Shown piece by piece: positions 8,899-15,644 of a stretch of 20,363 nucleotides of DNA. A model generated the notes under the pieces. The model was not told where the DNA came from. It was given only the letters and a program-made list of their open reading frames with translations, and searched no databases. Every line of letters starts with the position of its first letter. The stretch's first letter is position 1. The DNA lies in assembly GCA_011390055.1 (NCBI GenBank), contig JAABTC010000002.1, positions 1 to 20,363 on the forward strand, in the 5' to 3' direction. The DNA is from Burkholderiales bacterium. GTDB lineage: Bacteria > Pseudomonadota > Gammaproteobacteria > Burkholderiales > Burkholderiaceae_C. Made by a program: the position numbers and the translations under genes.

Positions 8899-10275
8899 TT
8901 AGCCGCGCGGCCCCAGCATCGCCCGCGCATCGACCCAGGCGTCGAAGTCGGCGCCCGTGACACCGCCGACGGCCAGTGCCGCCTCCCGCAGCGACGTGCC
9001 TTCCCGGTGCGCATGCTTGGCGATTTGCGCCGCACGGTCATAGCCGATGTGCGGTGTGAGGGCGGTGACCAGCATCAGCGAGTCGGCCATCAAAGCGCTG
9101 GCCCGCGCCTCGTTCACTTCCAGGCCTTCGACGCAGTGCTCGGCAAAGCTCGCCATGGCATCGGCCAGCAACCGCAGGCTGTCGAGCACGTCGTGCGCGA
9201 TCAAGGGCTTGTAGACGTTGAGCTCGAAGTGCCCCTGGCTGGCCGCGATGCCGATCGCCACGTCGTGCCCCATCACCTGGGCGCAGACCATGGTCAGCGC
9301 CTCGACCTGCGTCGGGTTCACCTTGCCCGGCATGATCGAGCTGCCGGGCTCGTTCTCGGGCAGGCGCAGTTCTCCCAGGCCTGCGCGCGGGCCGCTGCCC
9401 ATCAGCCGGATGTCGTTGGCGATCTTGTTCAACGCGATGGCCAGCAGGCGCAAGGCGCCGTGCAGGCCGACCAGGGCCTCGTGCCCGGCCATGGCAGCGA
9501 AACGGTTGTCGGCCGCGACGAAACGCTCGCCGAGCGCCTTCGACAGCGCATCGGCCACGCGGGTGCCGAACTCGGGGTGGGTGTTGAGGCCCGTGCCCAC
9601 CGCGGTGCCGCCGATGGCCAATGTGCGCACGGCTGGCATCGCTTGCCGCAACGCGGTTTCGGCCAGCGCGAGCTGGGCCTCGTAGCCGCCGAACTCCTGG
9701 CCGAACGTGACCGGCGTGGCGTCCTGCAGGTGGGTGCGGCCGACCTTCACCGTGTCGGCCCACGCAGCGGCCTTGGCCTGCAAGGCCGCACGCAGGCGCG
9801 CCAGGGCCGCGAAGAGCGGCCGCGTCTGCAGCACCGCAGCCACGTGCATCGCCGTCGGGAAGACGTCGTTGGACGACTGGCCGAGGTTCACGTCGTCGTT
9901 CGGGTGCACGCGCCCGCCGTCGAGCGCGCGCGCGGCCAGCCGCGCGATCACCTCGTTGGCGTTCATGTTGCTCTGCGTGCCCGAGCCGGTCTGCCAGACC
10001 GAAAGCGGGAACTCGGCGTCGAACTCGCCGGCAGCCACGCGCGCCGCCGCGGCCTCGATCGCAGCGGCCTTGCCCGCCTCGAGCAGGCCGAGTTCGCGGT
10101 TCACCGCCGACGCCGCGCGTTTGATCAGCGCCAGCGCGTGCACGATCTCGATCGGCATGCGCTGGGTGCCTATGGCGAAGTAGCGCCGGCTGCGCTCGGT
10201 CTGCGCGCCCCACAGGGCCTCGGCCGGCACCTCGATCGCACCGAAGCTGTCGGTCTCGGTGCGTGTGGCGGTCAT
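8899..10275 (-). CDS. fumC: Class II fumarate hydratase
   Basis: Interconverts fumarate and L-malate in the TCA cycle. It belongs to the homotetrameric, iron-sulfur-free fumarase class, which in other bacteria is the oxidant- and iron-limitation-tolerant isozyme. The 458 residues compare with 467 in E. coli. Visible landmarks: TGSGTQSNMNANE near 96-108, GRTHLQDATPV with catalytic-pair residues T181-H182, and the superfamily signature GSSIMPGKVNPTQ at 311-323, with S312 on the mobile active-site loop, K318 and N320. The start ATG (10275-10273) has no clear Shine-Dalgarno but gives the expected N terminus (…TDSFGAIEVPAEALWGAQT). It lies downstream of hrcA on the same strand, separated by 145 bp that hold a repeat, and converges on the ferritin-like gene. 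Aspartase/argininosuccinate-lyase relatives share the signature, but overall similarity favours fumarase. Confidence 0.96.
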   Translation of the reverse strand: MTATRTETDSFGAIEVPAEALWGAQTERSRRYFAIGTQRMPIEIVHALALIKRAASAVNRELGLLEAGKAAAIEAAAARVAAGEFDAEFPLSVWQTGSGTQSNMNANEVIARLAARALDGGRVHPNDDVNLGQSSNDVFPTAMHVAAVLQTRPLFAALARLRAALQAKAAAWADTVKVGRTHLQDATPVTFGQEFGGYEAQLALAETALRQAMPAVRTLAIGGTAVGTGLNTHPEFGTRVADALSKALGERFVAADNRFAAMAGHEALVGLHGALRLLAIALNKIANDIRLMGSGPRAGLGELRLPENEPGSSIMPGKVNPTQVEALTMVCAQVMGHDVAIGIAASQGHFELNVYKPLIAHDVLDSLRLLADAMASFAEHCVEGLEVNEARASALMADSLMLVTALTPHIGYDRAAQIAKHAHREGTSLREAALAVGGVTGADFDAWVDARAMLGPRG

Positions 10276-10339
10276 GTCAGTTCACGACGCCGCTGCGCGG
10301 TACCCACGACCGATGAAGCGCAAGGCAACCACGCTTCCC

Positions 10340-10414
10340 GCCACGGAACCGGCTCTGCCGGGCCGCAGGCGGGCGGCCCCCTTGGGGGGTAGCGAGCGAA
10401 GCGAGCTTGGGGGC
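10340..10414 (-). repeat. GC-rich intergenic repeat, copy 2 (just after the hrcA stop)
   Basis: A 75-bp element on the - strand starting six bases beyond the hrcA TGA (10423-10421); the inverted partner of 8804-8877. Here the CTCGCT units are regular (GCTCGCTTCGCTCGCT on the - strand), and the GCCCCC/GGGGG parts are complementary both locally (10376-10381 with 10384-10389) and at long range (10376-10381 with 10409-10414). The CCGGC-AGA-GCCGG hairpin core (10349-10361) is kept, with only the loop changed. It fills most of the hrcA-fumC gap; the remaining 64 bp upstream of fumC show no strong promoter. Confidence 0.7.
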
Positions 10415-10420
10415 TTCATT

Positions 10421-11449
10421 TCAGCGCGGGGTGGACAGCGCGTTGCTGACCAGGCGCGAGGTGATGTCGACGATCTGGATCATGCGGTCGTACGGCATCC
10501 GTGTGGGGCCGATCACTGCCAGCGTGCCGACCACCTGCCCATCGAGCTCGTACGGCGCGCTGACCACCGACAGCGACTCGAACGGCACCACCCGGCTCTC
10601 GCCGCCAATGTAGATCCGCACGCCCTCGGCGCGCGTGCTGACGTCGAGCAGGCGCATCAGCTCGGTTTTGCGCTCGAACAGGTCGAACAGCTTGCGCAGC
10701 GAACCGAGGTCGCTGCCGAAATCCTGCACCGCGAGCAGGTTGCGCTCGCCGCTGACGACCATCTGCTCGGCACCCTCGGTCATCGCTTCGGTGCCGGCCT
10801 GCACGGCCGCCTGCATCAGCGCCACGATCTCGCTGCGCAGAGCCTCGACCTCGTGCTGCAGCCGCTCGCGCACGGCGTCGAGCGCCAGCCCGGCGTAGTG
10901 GCTGTTGAGGTAATTGCTGGCCTCGACCAGCTCGCTCTGGCTGTGGTCGCGTGCGGTCATGATCACGCGGTTCTGCACGTCGCCTTCGGGCGAGACCAGG
11001 ATCAACAGCACGCGCCGCTCACCCAGGCGCAGAAACTCGATGTGGTGGAACACGCTGGCCTTGCGCGGCGCCGTCACCACGCCGACGAAGTTCGACAGGC
11101 TCGACAGCAGGTGTGCGGCGTTGGCGATCACCCGCTGCGGCTGGTCGGGCTGCAACTGCCCACGCGCGGCCGACATCTCGGGGGGCGCGTTCTGAGGGTC
11201 GACCGAGCGCGCCGTCAGCATGGTGTCGACGAAGAGCCGGTAGCCACGCGCGGTCGGCACGCGGCCGGCGCTGGTGTGCGGGCTGGCGATCAGGCCCAGC
11301 TCTTCCAGGTCGGCCATCACGTTGCGGATCGTCGCCGGGCTCAGCTCGAGCCCCGAGGCCTTGGACAGCGTGCGCGAGCCTACAGGTTGCCCGTCGGCGA
11401 TGTAGCGCTCGACCAGGGCCTTGAGCAGGGTTTTGGCTCGGTCGTCCAT
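10421..11449 (-). CDS. hrcA: Heat-inducible transcription repressor HrcA
   Basis: Repressor that binds CIRCE inverted repeats in front of class I heat-shock genes (groESL, dnaK in many bacteria). Residues 1 to ~75 form the winged helix: VGSRTLSKASGLELSPATIRNVMADLEELGLI with the family-typical SAGRVPTARGYRLFVD wing region. A GAF-like middle and a dimerisation part follow. I place the start at ATG 11449 (342 residues, MDDRAKTLL…), because relatives begin there and AGGA lies just upstream, though closer (4 nt) than ideal. An in-frame ATG at 11464 would add five residues (MIQDT) but has no ribosome site. The gene diverges from nadK. No CIRCE element was seen in the window, so there is no sign of autoregulation. 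Confidence 0.95.
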   Translation of the reverse strand: MDDRAKTLLKALVERYIADGQPVGSRTLSKASGLELSPATIRNVMADLEELGLIASPHTSAGRVPTARGYRLFVDTMLTARSVDPQNAPPEMSAARGQLQPDQPQRVIANAAHLLSSLSNFVGVVTAPRKASVFHHIEFLRLGERRVLLILVSPEGDVQNRVIMTARDHSQSELVEASNYLNSHYAGLALDAVRERLQHEVEALRSEIVALMQAAVQAGTEAMTEGAEQMVVSGERNLLAVQDFGSDLGSLRKLFDLFERKTELMRLLDVSTRAEGVRIYIGGESRVVPFESLSVVSAPYELDGQVVGTLAVIGPTRMPYDRMIQIVDITSRLVSNALSTPR

Positions 11450-11462
11450 GGTGTCCTGAATC

Positions 11463-11468
11463 ATTGTA
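11463..11468 (-). promoter_or_regulatory. -10-like hexamer for hrcA
   Basis: TACAAT on the - strand matches TATAAT at five of six positions. A start about seven bases downstream would fall near 11456, leaving only a few leader bases before ATG 11449 and excluding the upstream ATG at 11464. No good -35 is present at 16-18 bp. Confidence 0.35.
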
Positions 11469-11483
11469 GGCCGCGCCCTATGG

Positions 11484-11489
11484 TGTAAT
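11484..11489 (+). promoter_or_regulatory. -10-like hexamer for nadK
   Basis: TGTAAT matches TATAAT at five of six positions and ends seven bases before the nadK ATG at 11497. Transcription would be expected to start at or next to the A of that ATG, giving a leaderless message. No recognisable -35 lies at 16-18 bp spacing, where the region overlaps the hrcA -10 candidate. Confidence 0.35.
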
Positions 11490-11496
11490 TCTTCGC

Positions 11497-12375
11497 ATGG
11501 CCATGCGGTTCCGTCATGCTGTGATCGTCGGCAAGCACCAGGCGCAAGGCATGCGTGACCTGCTCGACGAACTGGCCCAGTTGCTGGTGCGCCGCGGCCT
11601 GGACGTCTCGTTCGACCGTGCCACCGCGCTCAACACCGGCCTGGACGCGCGCTACAGCGCGCTCGACACCGAGCAGATGGGCGCCCAGTGCGACCTGGCC
11701 GTGGTGGTGGGGGGTGACGGCACGATGCTCGGCATCGCCCGCGAACTCGCACGCCACGACATCCCGCTGGTCGGCATCAACCAGGGCCGCCTGGGCTTCA
11801 TCACCGACGTGCCGGTGGGCCAGCACCAGGAAACGATCGGCGCGATGCTCGACGGCGAGTTCGAGGAAGAGCACCGCAGCATGCTCGAAGGCGGCGTCTG
11901 GCGCGACGGTGAGCGCATCTTCGAGGGCCTGTCGATGAACGACGTGGTGGTGAGCCGGGGTGCCACCGCCAGCATGGTCGAGCTGAAGATCGACATCGGC
12001 AACGAGTTCGTCGCCAACCTGCGCGCCGACGGCCTGATCGTGGCCTCGCCGACCGGCTCGACGGCTTACGCCCTCTCGGCCGGCGGGCCGATCCTGCATC
12101 CGGCCATCGCCGGCTGGGTGCTGGTGCCGATCGCCTCGCACACGCTGTCGAACCGACCGATCGTGCTGCCCGACCTGGGCGAGATCCGCATCGAGATCGT
12201 GGCCGGCCGCGACGCCTCGGCGAACTTCGACATGCAAAGTCTGGCCAGCCTGCTGCACGGCGACCAGGTCCGCGTCACCCGGTCGGCCTACAAGGTGCGC
12301 TTCCTGCACCCGCGCGGCTGGAGCTACTACGCCACCCTGCGCAGAAAATTGCGCTGGTACGAAGGCGTGGTCTGA
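11497..12375 (+). CDS. nadK: NAD kinase
   Basis: Cytosolic enzyme phosphorylating NAD+ to NADP+, the source of the NADP(H) pool for biosynthesis and antioxidant defence. The 292 residues match the proteobacterial family. Landmarks: the nucleotide-binding GGDGT at 72-76 followed by MLGIAR, NQGRLGFITDV shortly after, SMNDVVVSRG mid-protein, and the SPTGSTAYALSAGGPI block at 184-199 in the C-terminal beta-rich domain. ATG 11497 (MAMRFRHAVIVGK) or the in-frame ATG at 11503 may be used; neither has a Shine-Dalgarno. It is the first gene of a + strand run, and its stop overlaps the recN start by one base (TGATG), which suggests translational coupling. Confidence 0.96.
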   Translation: MAMRFRHAVIVGKHQAQGMRDLLDELAQLLVRRGLDVSFDRATALNTGLDARYSALDTEQMGAQCDLAVVVGGDGTMLGIARELARHDIPLVGINQGRLGFITDVPVGQHQETIGAMLDGEFEEEHRSMLEGGVWRDGERIFEGLSMNDVVVSRGATASMVELKIDIGNEFVANLRADGLIVASPTGSTAYALSAGGPILHPAIAGWVLVPIASHTLSNRPIVLPDLGEIRIEIVAGRDASANFDMQSLASLLHGDQVRVTRSAYKVRFLHPRGWSYYATLRRKLRWYEGVV

Positions 12376-14075
12376 TGTTGCGTCGCCTGTCGCTGCGCGA
12401 CTTCGTCATCGTGCCGGCACTCGAGATCGAGTTCGACGCCGGGTTCACGGTGCTGACCGGCGAAACCGGCGCGGGCAAGTCGATCCTGGTCGATGCCTTG
12501 CAGCTCGCACTCGGCAGTCGCGGCGATGCGGGCGTGGTGCGCGAAGGGGCGGCGCGGGCCGAGATCGCAGCCGAGTACGACGCCCCGCCATCGCTGGCCG
12601 ACTGGCTCGAGACGGCCGGCTTCGCGCAGGATGCGAGCCTGCTCCTGCGCCGCACGATCGACGCGCAGGGCAAGAGCCGCGCATGGATCAACGGCAGCCC
12701 GGCGACGATCGCGCAACTGCGCGAGGCCGCCGAGGCCCTGGTCGAGATCCACGGCCAGCATGCTTGGCAGAGCCTGATGCGACCGGCCGCCGTGCGCACC
12801 TGGATCGATGCGCAGGCCGACATCGACCCCCAGCCGCTGGCCGCGCTCTGGAGCCGGTGGCGCGATGCCGGCAGCGCCCTCGAGCGCGCGCGCGGCGGAC
12901 AGGCCGAGATCGAGCGCGAACGCGAGCGCCTGGCCTGGCAGGTCGGCGAGATCGAAAAGCTCGCGCCGGCCGACGGCGAGTGGGAAACGCTGAATGCGGA
13001 ACACCAGCGTCTGGCACACGGCCAGGCGCTGATCGATGCGGTGCGAGCGGCGCTCGACGCACTCGACGACGCCGACACGACGGCCAGTGGACTGGCCCAG
13101 CGCGCCGCCGATGCCCTGGCCGACGTGGCCCGTTTCGACGCGAACCTCGCGCCCGTGCAGGAGCTCATCGAAGGCGCGCAGGCGCAACTTCAGGACGCGG
13201 CGCACACGCTGTCGGGCTACCTCCAGCGGGCCGAGGTCGACCCCGAACGGTTGGCCGCGCTCGACGCGCGCATGGCCGCCTGGGTCGGCCTGGCGCGGCG
13301 CTACCGGCGCACGCCCGAGAGCCTGGTGGCGCAGCTGGCCCAGTGGCAGGCCGAGTTGCAGGGGCTGGCCGAGGCGGCCGACAGCGCGGCGCTCGAACGC
13401 GCGCTGGCCCAGGCCCACGCGGCCTGGCGTGCCGAGGCCGAGCGGGTCAGCGCGGTGCGGCGTGCGGCCACGCCGCCGCTGGCGCGCGCCGTGACGCAGG
13501 CGATGCAGTCGCTGGGCATGGCCGGTGGTGTGTTCGAGGTGGCTTGGCTTGCCGAGGCGCAGCCGCAATCCTTCGGCCTGGAGACGCCGGAGTTGCGCGT
13601 GGCGGGGCACGCCGGCAGCACGCCGCGGGCGCTGGCCAAGGTGGCGTCGGGGGGCGAGCTGTCGCGCCTGGCGCTGGCCATCGCTGTGTCCTCCCCGCGC
13701 GATGCGGGCAGCGCCACCAGCTTCATCTTCGACGAGATCGACGCCGGCATCGGCGGCGCGGTGGCCGACACCGTGGGCCGGCTGATGAAACAGCTCGGCC
13801 GCGAGCGCCAGGTGCTGGCCGTCACCCACCTGGCCCAGGTGGCTGCCTGCGGCGACCAGCACCTGATCGTCAGCAAGGCCCGCCAGGCCGACGGCCGCAG
13901 TGCCAGCGACGTGCGCCGCGTGGTCGGCGAGCAGCGCGTCGCCGAGGTCGCCCGCATGCTCGGCGGCGAGCGCATGGCCACGAGCCTGGCGCATGCCGAG
14001 CAATTGCTGCAGCAAGGCCGCGCAGGGGCCCCCGCGCCGCCCGCGGACAAGAAGCGGCGCAGCCGTGCCGGATGA
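12375..14075 (+). CDS. recN: DNA repair protein RecN (SMC-like ATPase)
   Basis: SMC-like ATPase acting in recombinational repair of double-strand breaks. The 566 residues compare with 553 in E. coli. Walker A GETGAGKS at 29-36; a long alpha-helical, Arg/Glu/Ala-rich region (about 150-400) consistent with the coiled-coil arms; ABC signature ASGGELSRLALAI beginning at 424; Walker B IFDEID with D453-E454; and a VTHLAQVAACGDQHLIV switch region after it. Start ATG 12375 overlaps the nadK stop and has GAAGG nine bases upstream. In E. coli recN is LexA-controlled, but no LexA-type site can be placed in front of this internal operon copy, so regulation may differ. rapZ begins ten bases after the stop. 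Confidence 0.96.
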   Translation: MLRRLSLRDFVIVPALEIEFDAGFTVLTGETGAGKSILVDALQLALGSRGDAGVVREGAARAEIAAEYDAPPSLADWLETAGFAQDASLLLRRTIDAQGKSRAWINGSPATIAQLREAAEALVEIHGQHAWQSLMRPAAVRTWIDAQADIDPQPLAALWSRWRDAGSALERARGGQAEIERERERLAWQVGEIEKLAPADGEWETLNAEHQRLAHGQALIDAVRAALDALDDADTTASGLAQRAADALADVARFDANLAPVQELIEGAQAQLQDAAHTLSGYLQRAEVDPERLAALDARMAAWVGLARRYRRTPESLVAQLAQWQAELQGLAEAADSAALERALAQAHAAWRAEAERVSAVRRAATPPLARAVTQAMQSLGMAGGVFEVAWLAEAQPQSFGLETPELRVAGHAGSTPRALAKVASGGELSRLALAIAVSSPRDAGSATSFIFDEIDAGIGGAVADTVGRLMKQLGRERQVLAVTHLAQVAACGDQHLIVSKARQADGRSASDVRRVVGEQRVAEVARMLGGERMATSLAHAEQLLQQGRAGAPAPPADKKRRSRAG

Positions 14076-14085
14076 GCCGCCGCGC

Positions 14086-15009
14086 ATGAACGACACCACC
14101 CCCGCGGGCCCGCCAGCCGAGCCGCCGGCGCACCAGCTGGTGCTGGTCACCGGCATCTCGGGCTCGGGCAAGTCCGTGGCGCTGCATGCGCTGGAAGACA
14201 GCGGCTACTTCTGCGTCGACAACCTGCCGCCGGAGCTGCTGCGCGACTTCCTGCGGCTCGAGCGCGCGCGCAGCAGCGGGCTGCGCCGCGTCGCCATCGC
14301 GGTCGATGTGCGCAGCGCTGGCTCGCTGCCGCACCTGTTGCCGTTGATCGCGCAACTGCGTGGCGAAGGCGTTTCGGTGCAGCCGTTCTTCCTCGACGCC
14401 AGCACCGATGCGCTGGTGCGGCGCTTCTCGGAAACGCGGCGCCCGCACCCGCTGTCGCGCCATCCGCATCCCGGCAACGGCGAACAGACCGAGCGTGCGC
14501 TGATCGAAGCGATCGAGCTCGAACGCGAACTGCTCGCCGACCTGCGCGCCGTCTCGACCGTCGTCGACACCAGTCAGCTGCGTCCGGCGCAACTGCGCCT
14601 GTGGTTGCGCCAGACCGTGGCGGCCGCGGGCGGCGGGCTCACGCTGGTGTTCGAGTCGTTCGCGTTCAAGCACGGCGTGCCGCTCGACGCCGACTACGTG
14701 TTCGACTTGCGCGTGCTGCCGAACCCGCACTACATCCGCGAGCTGCGCCCGCTCAACGGCCGCGATGCCGAGGTGGCGGCCTACCTCGAGGCGCAGCCCG
14801 AGGTGCGCGAGATGCTGAGCCAGATCGAAACCTTCCTGGCGCGCTGGCTCGACGCCTTCGCCCACGACCAGCGCAGCTACCTCACGGTGGCGCTGGGCTG
14901 CACCGGCGGTCAACACCGCTCGGTCTACGCGGCCGAATGGCTGGCCACCCGCTTCCGCCCGCGTGCCACCAGCCTGGTGCGCCACCGCGAACAGGACGCG
15001 CGCGAGTGA
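14086..15009 (+). CDS. rapZ: RapZ/YvcJ-family RNase adapter and nucleotide-binding protein
   Basis: P-loop protein of 307 residues (E. coli 284; the extra length is a proline-rich N terminus). Walker A GISGSGKS at 23-30, then ALHALEDSGYFCVDNLPPELL typical of the family; ASTDALVRRFSETRRPHPL in the middle; and the C-terminal GCTGGQHRSVY block from 271, part of the RNA-binding domain in E. coli RapZ. In enterics RapZ steers RNase E to the sRNA GlmZ and so controls glmS. That sRNA system is not general in betaproteobacteria, so the RNA target here is unknown. The frame is also open upstream, but that part is recN read out of frame; ATG 14086 is the sensible start although its ribosome site is weak. 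It overlaps the next gene by four bases. Confidence 0.93.
   Translation: MNDTTPAGPPAEPPAHQLVLVTGISGSGKSVALHALEDSGYFCVDNLPPELLRDFLRLERARSSGLRRVAIAVDVRSAGSLPHLLPLIAQLRGEGVSVQPFFLDASTDALVRRFSETRRPHPLSRHPHPGNGEQTERALIEAIELERELLADLRAVSTVVDTSQLRPAQLRLWLRQTVAAAGGGLTLVFESFAFKHGVPLDADYVFDLRVLPNPHYIRELRPLNGRDAEVAAYLEAQPEVREMLSQIETFLARWLDAFAHDQRSYLTVALGCTGGQHRSVYAAEWLATRFRPRATSLVRHREQDARE
14993..14996 (+). promoter_or_regulatory. Ribosome binding site deciding the GTG start at 15006
   Basis: AGGA inside the end of rapZ lies nine bases before GTG 15006. It supports this non-ATG start, which no in-frame ATG near the conserved N terminus can replace. Confidence 0.6.
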
Positions 15010-15629
15010 CTGCCGAAGTCCTGCAACCGCTGGCCTTGTTCCCGCTGCGCAGCGTGCTGTTTCCCGGTGCGCTGCTGCCGCTGAAGGTGTTCGAAGCGCG
15101 CTACCTCGACCTGGTGGGCAACTGCCTGCGTGCGAACCAGCCCTTCGGCGTGGTCTGCCTGCGCGAAGGCGGCGAGGTCGGCAGCGACGGCGTGCTGTTC
15201 GAGCGCCAGGGCGTGCTGGCGCGCATCGACGACGTCGATGCCGAGCAGGCCGGCATCCTGCGCCTGAACTGCACCGGCACGCAGCGTTTCCGGTTCGAAG
15301 GCCAGGCACGCCAAGCCGCCGACGGCCTGTGGCTGGCCGACGTGCAGACCCTGCCCGACGACCTGCCCGAGCCACCCGACGCGGCGTTCCTGCCGACGGT
15401 GCAGGCGCTGGGCAGCGCCATCAAGGCGCTGCGCGAGCAAGGCAACACGCCCTTCGCCGAACCGTACCGGTTGGGCGACGCCGGCTGGGTCGCCAACCGC
15501 TGGTGCGAGATCCTGCCGATTCCGCTGGCGGCCAAGCAGCGGCTGATGCTGCTGACCGAGCCGCAACTGCGGCTGCGACTGGTCGACGAATACCTGCGCA
15601 GCAAAGGCGTCGTCGCTGCCGGCCCGTGA
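15006..15629 (+). CDS. Lon-N-terminal (LON substrate-binding) domain protein
   Basis: A 207-residue protein consisting almost only of a LON/PUA-like substrate-binding domain, with no AAA+ or protease part. The N terminus LALFPLRSVLFPGALLPLKVFEARYLDLV is the hallmark of the family, followed by FGVVCLREGGEVG and a C-terminal helical part (…WCEILPIPLAAKQRLMLL…). Such stand-alone proteins are widespread in proteobacteria and their biochemical role is not settled. The GTG start overlaps the rapZ stop (GTGA), so the two are probably translationally coupled. It is the last gene of the nadK-recN-rapZ run, with its stop only 15 bases from the convergent mutY stop. Confidence 0.9.
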   Translation: MTAEVLQPLALFPLRSVLFPGALLPLKVFEARYLDLVGNCLRANQPFGVVCLREGGEVGSDGVLFERQGVLARIDDVDAEQAGILRLNCTGTQRFRFEGQARQAADGLWLADVQTLPDDLPEPPDAAFLPTVQALGSAIKALREQGNTPFAEPYRLGDAGWVANRWCEILPIPLAAKQRLMLLTEPQLRLRLVDEYLRSKGVVAAGP

Positions 15630-15644
15630 AGCGGGGCGAAACGC

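Noticed and set aside
10276..10340. Possible fumC promoter (TTGCCT with a 17-bp spacer to GGGTAC on the - strand)
   Set aside because: The -10 half matches poorly, so it was not listed as a feature.
9007..10392. Open frame of 461 codons on the + strand, antisense to fumC
   Set aside because: Shadow of fumC, with no ribosome site and no family pattern.
11400..11500. CIRCE operator (TTAGCACTC-N9-GAGTGCTAA) expected for HrcA autoregulation
   Set aside because: No such inverted repeat is present here, nor was one noticed elsewhere in the window.
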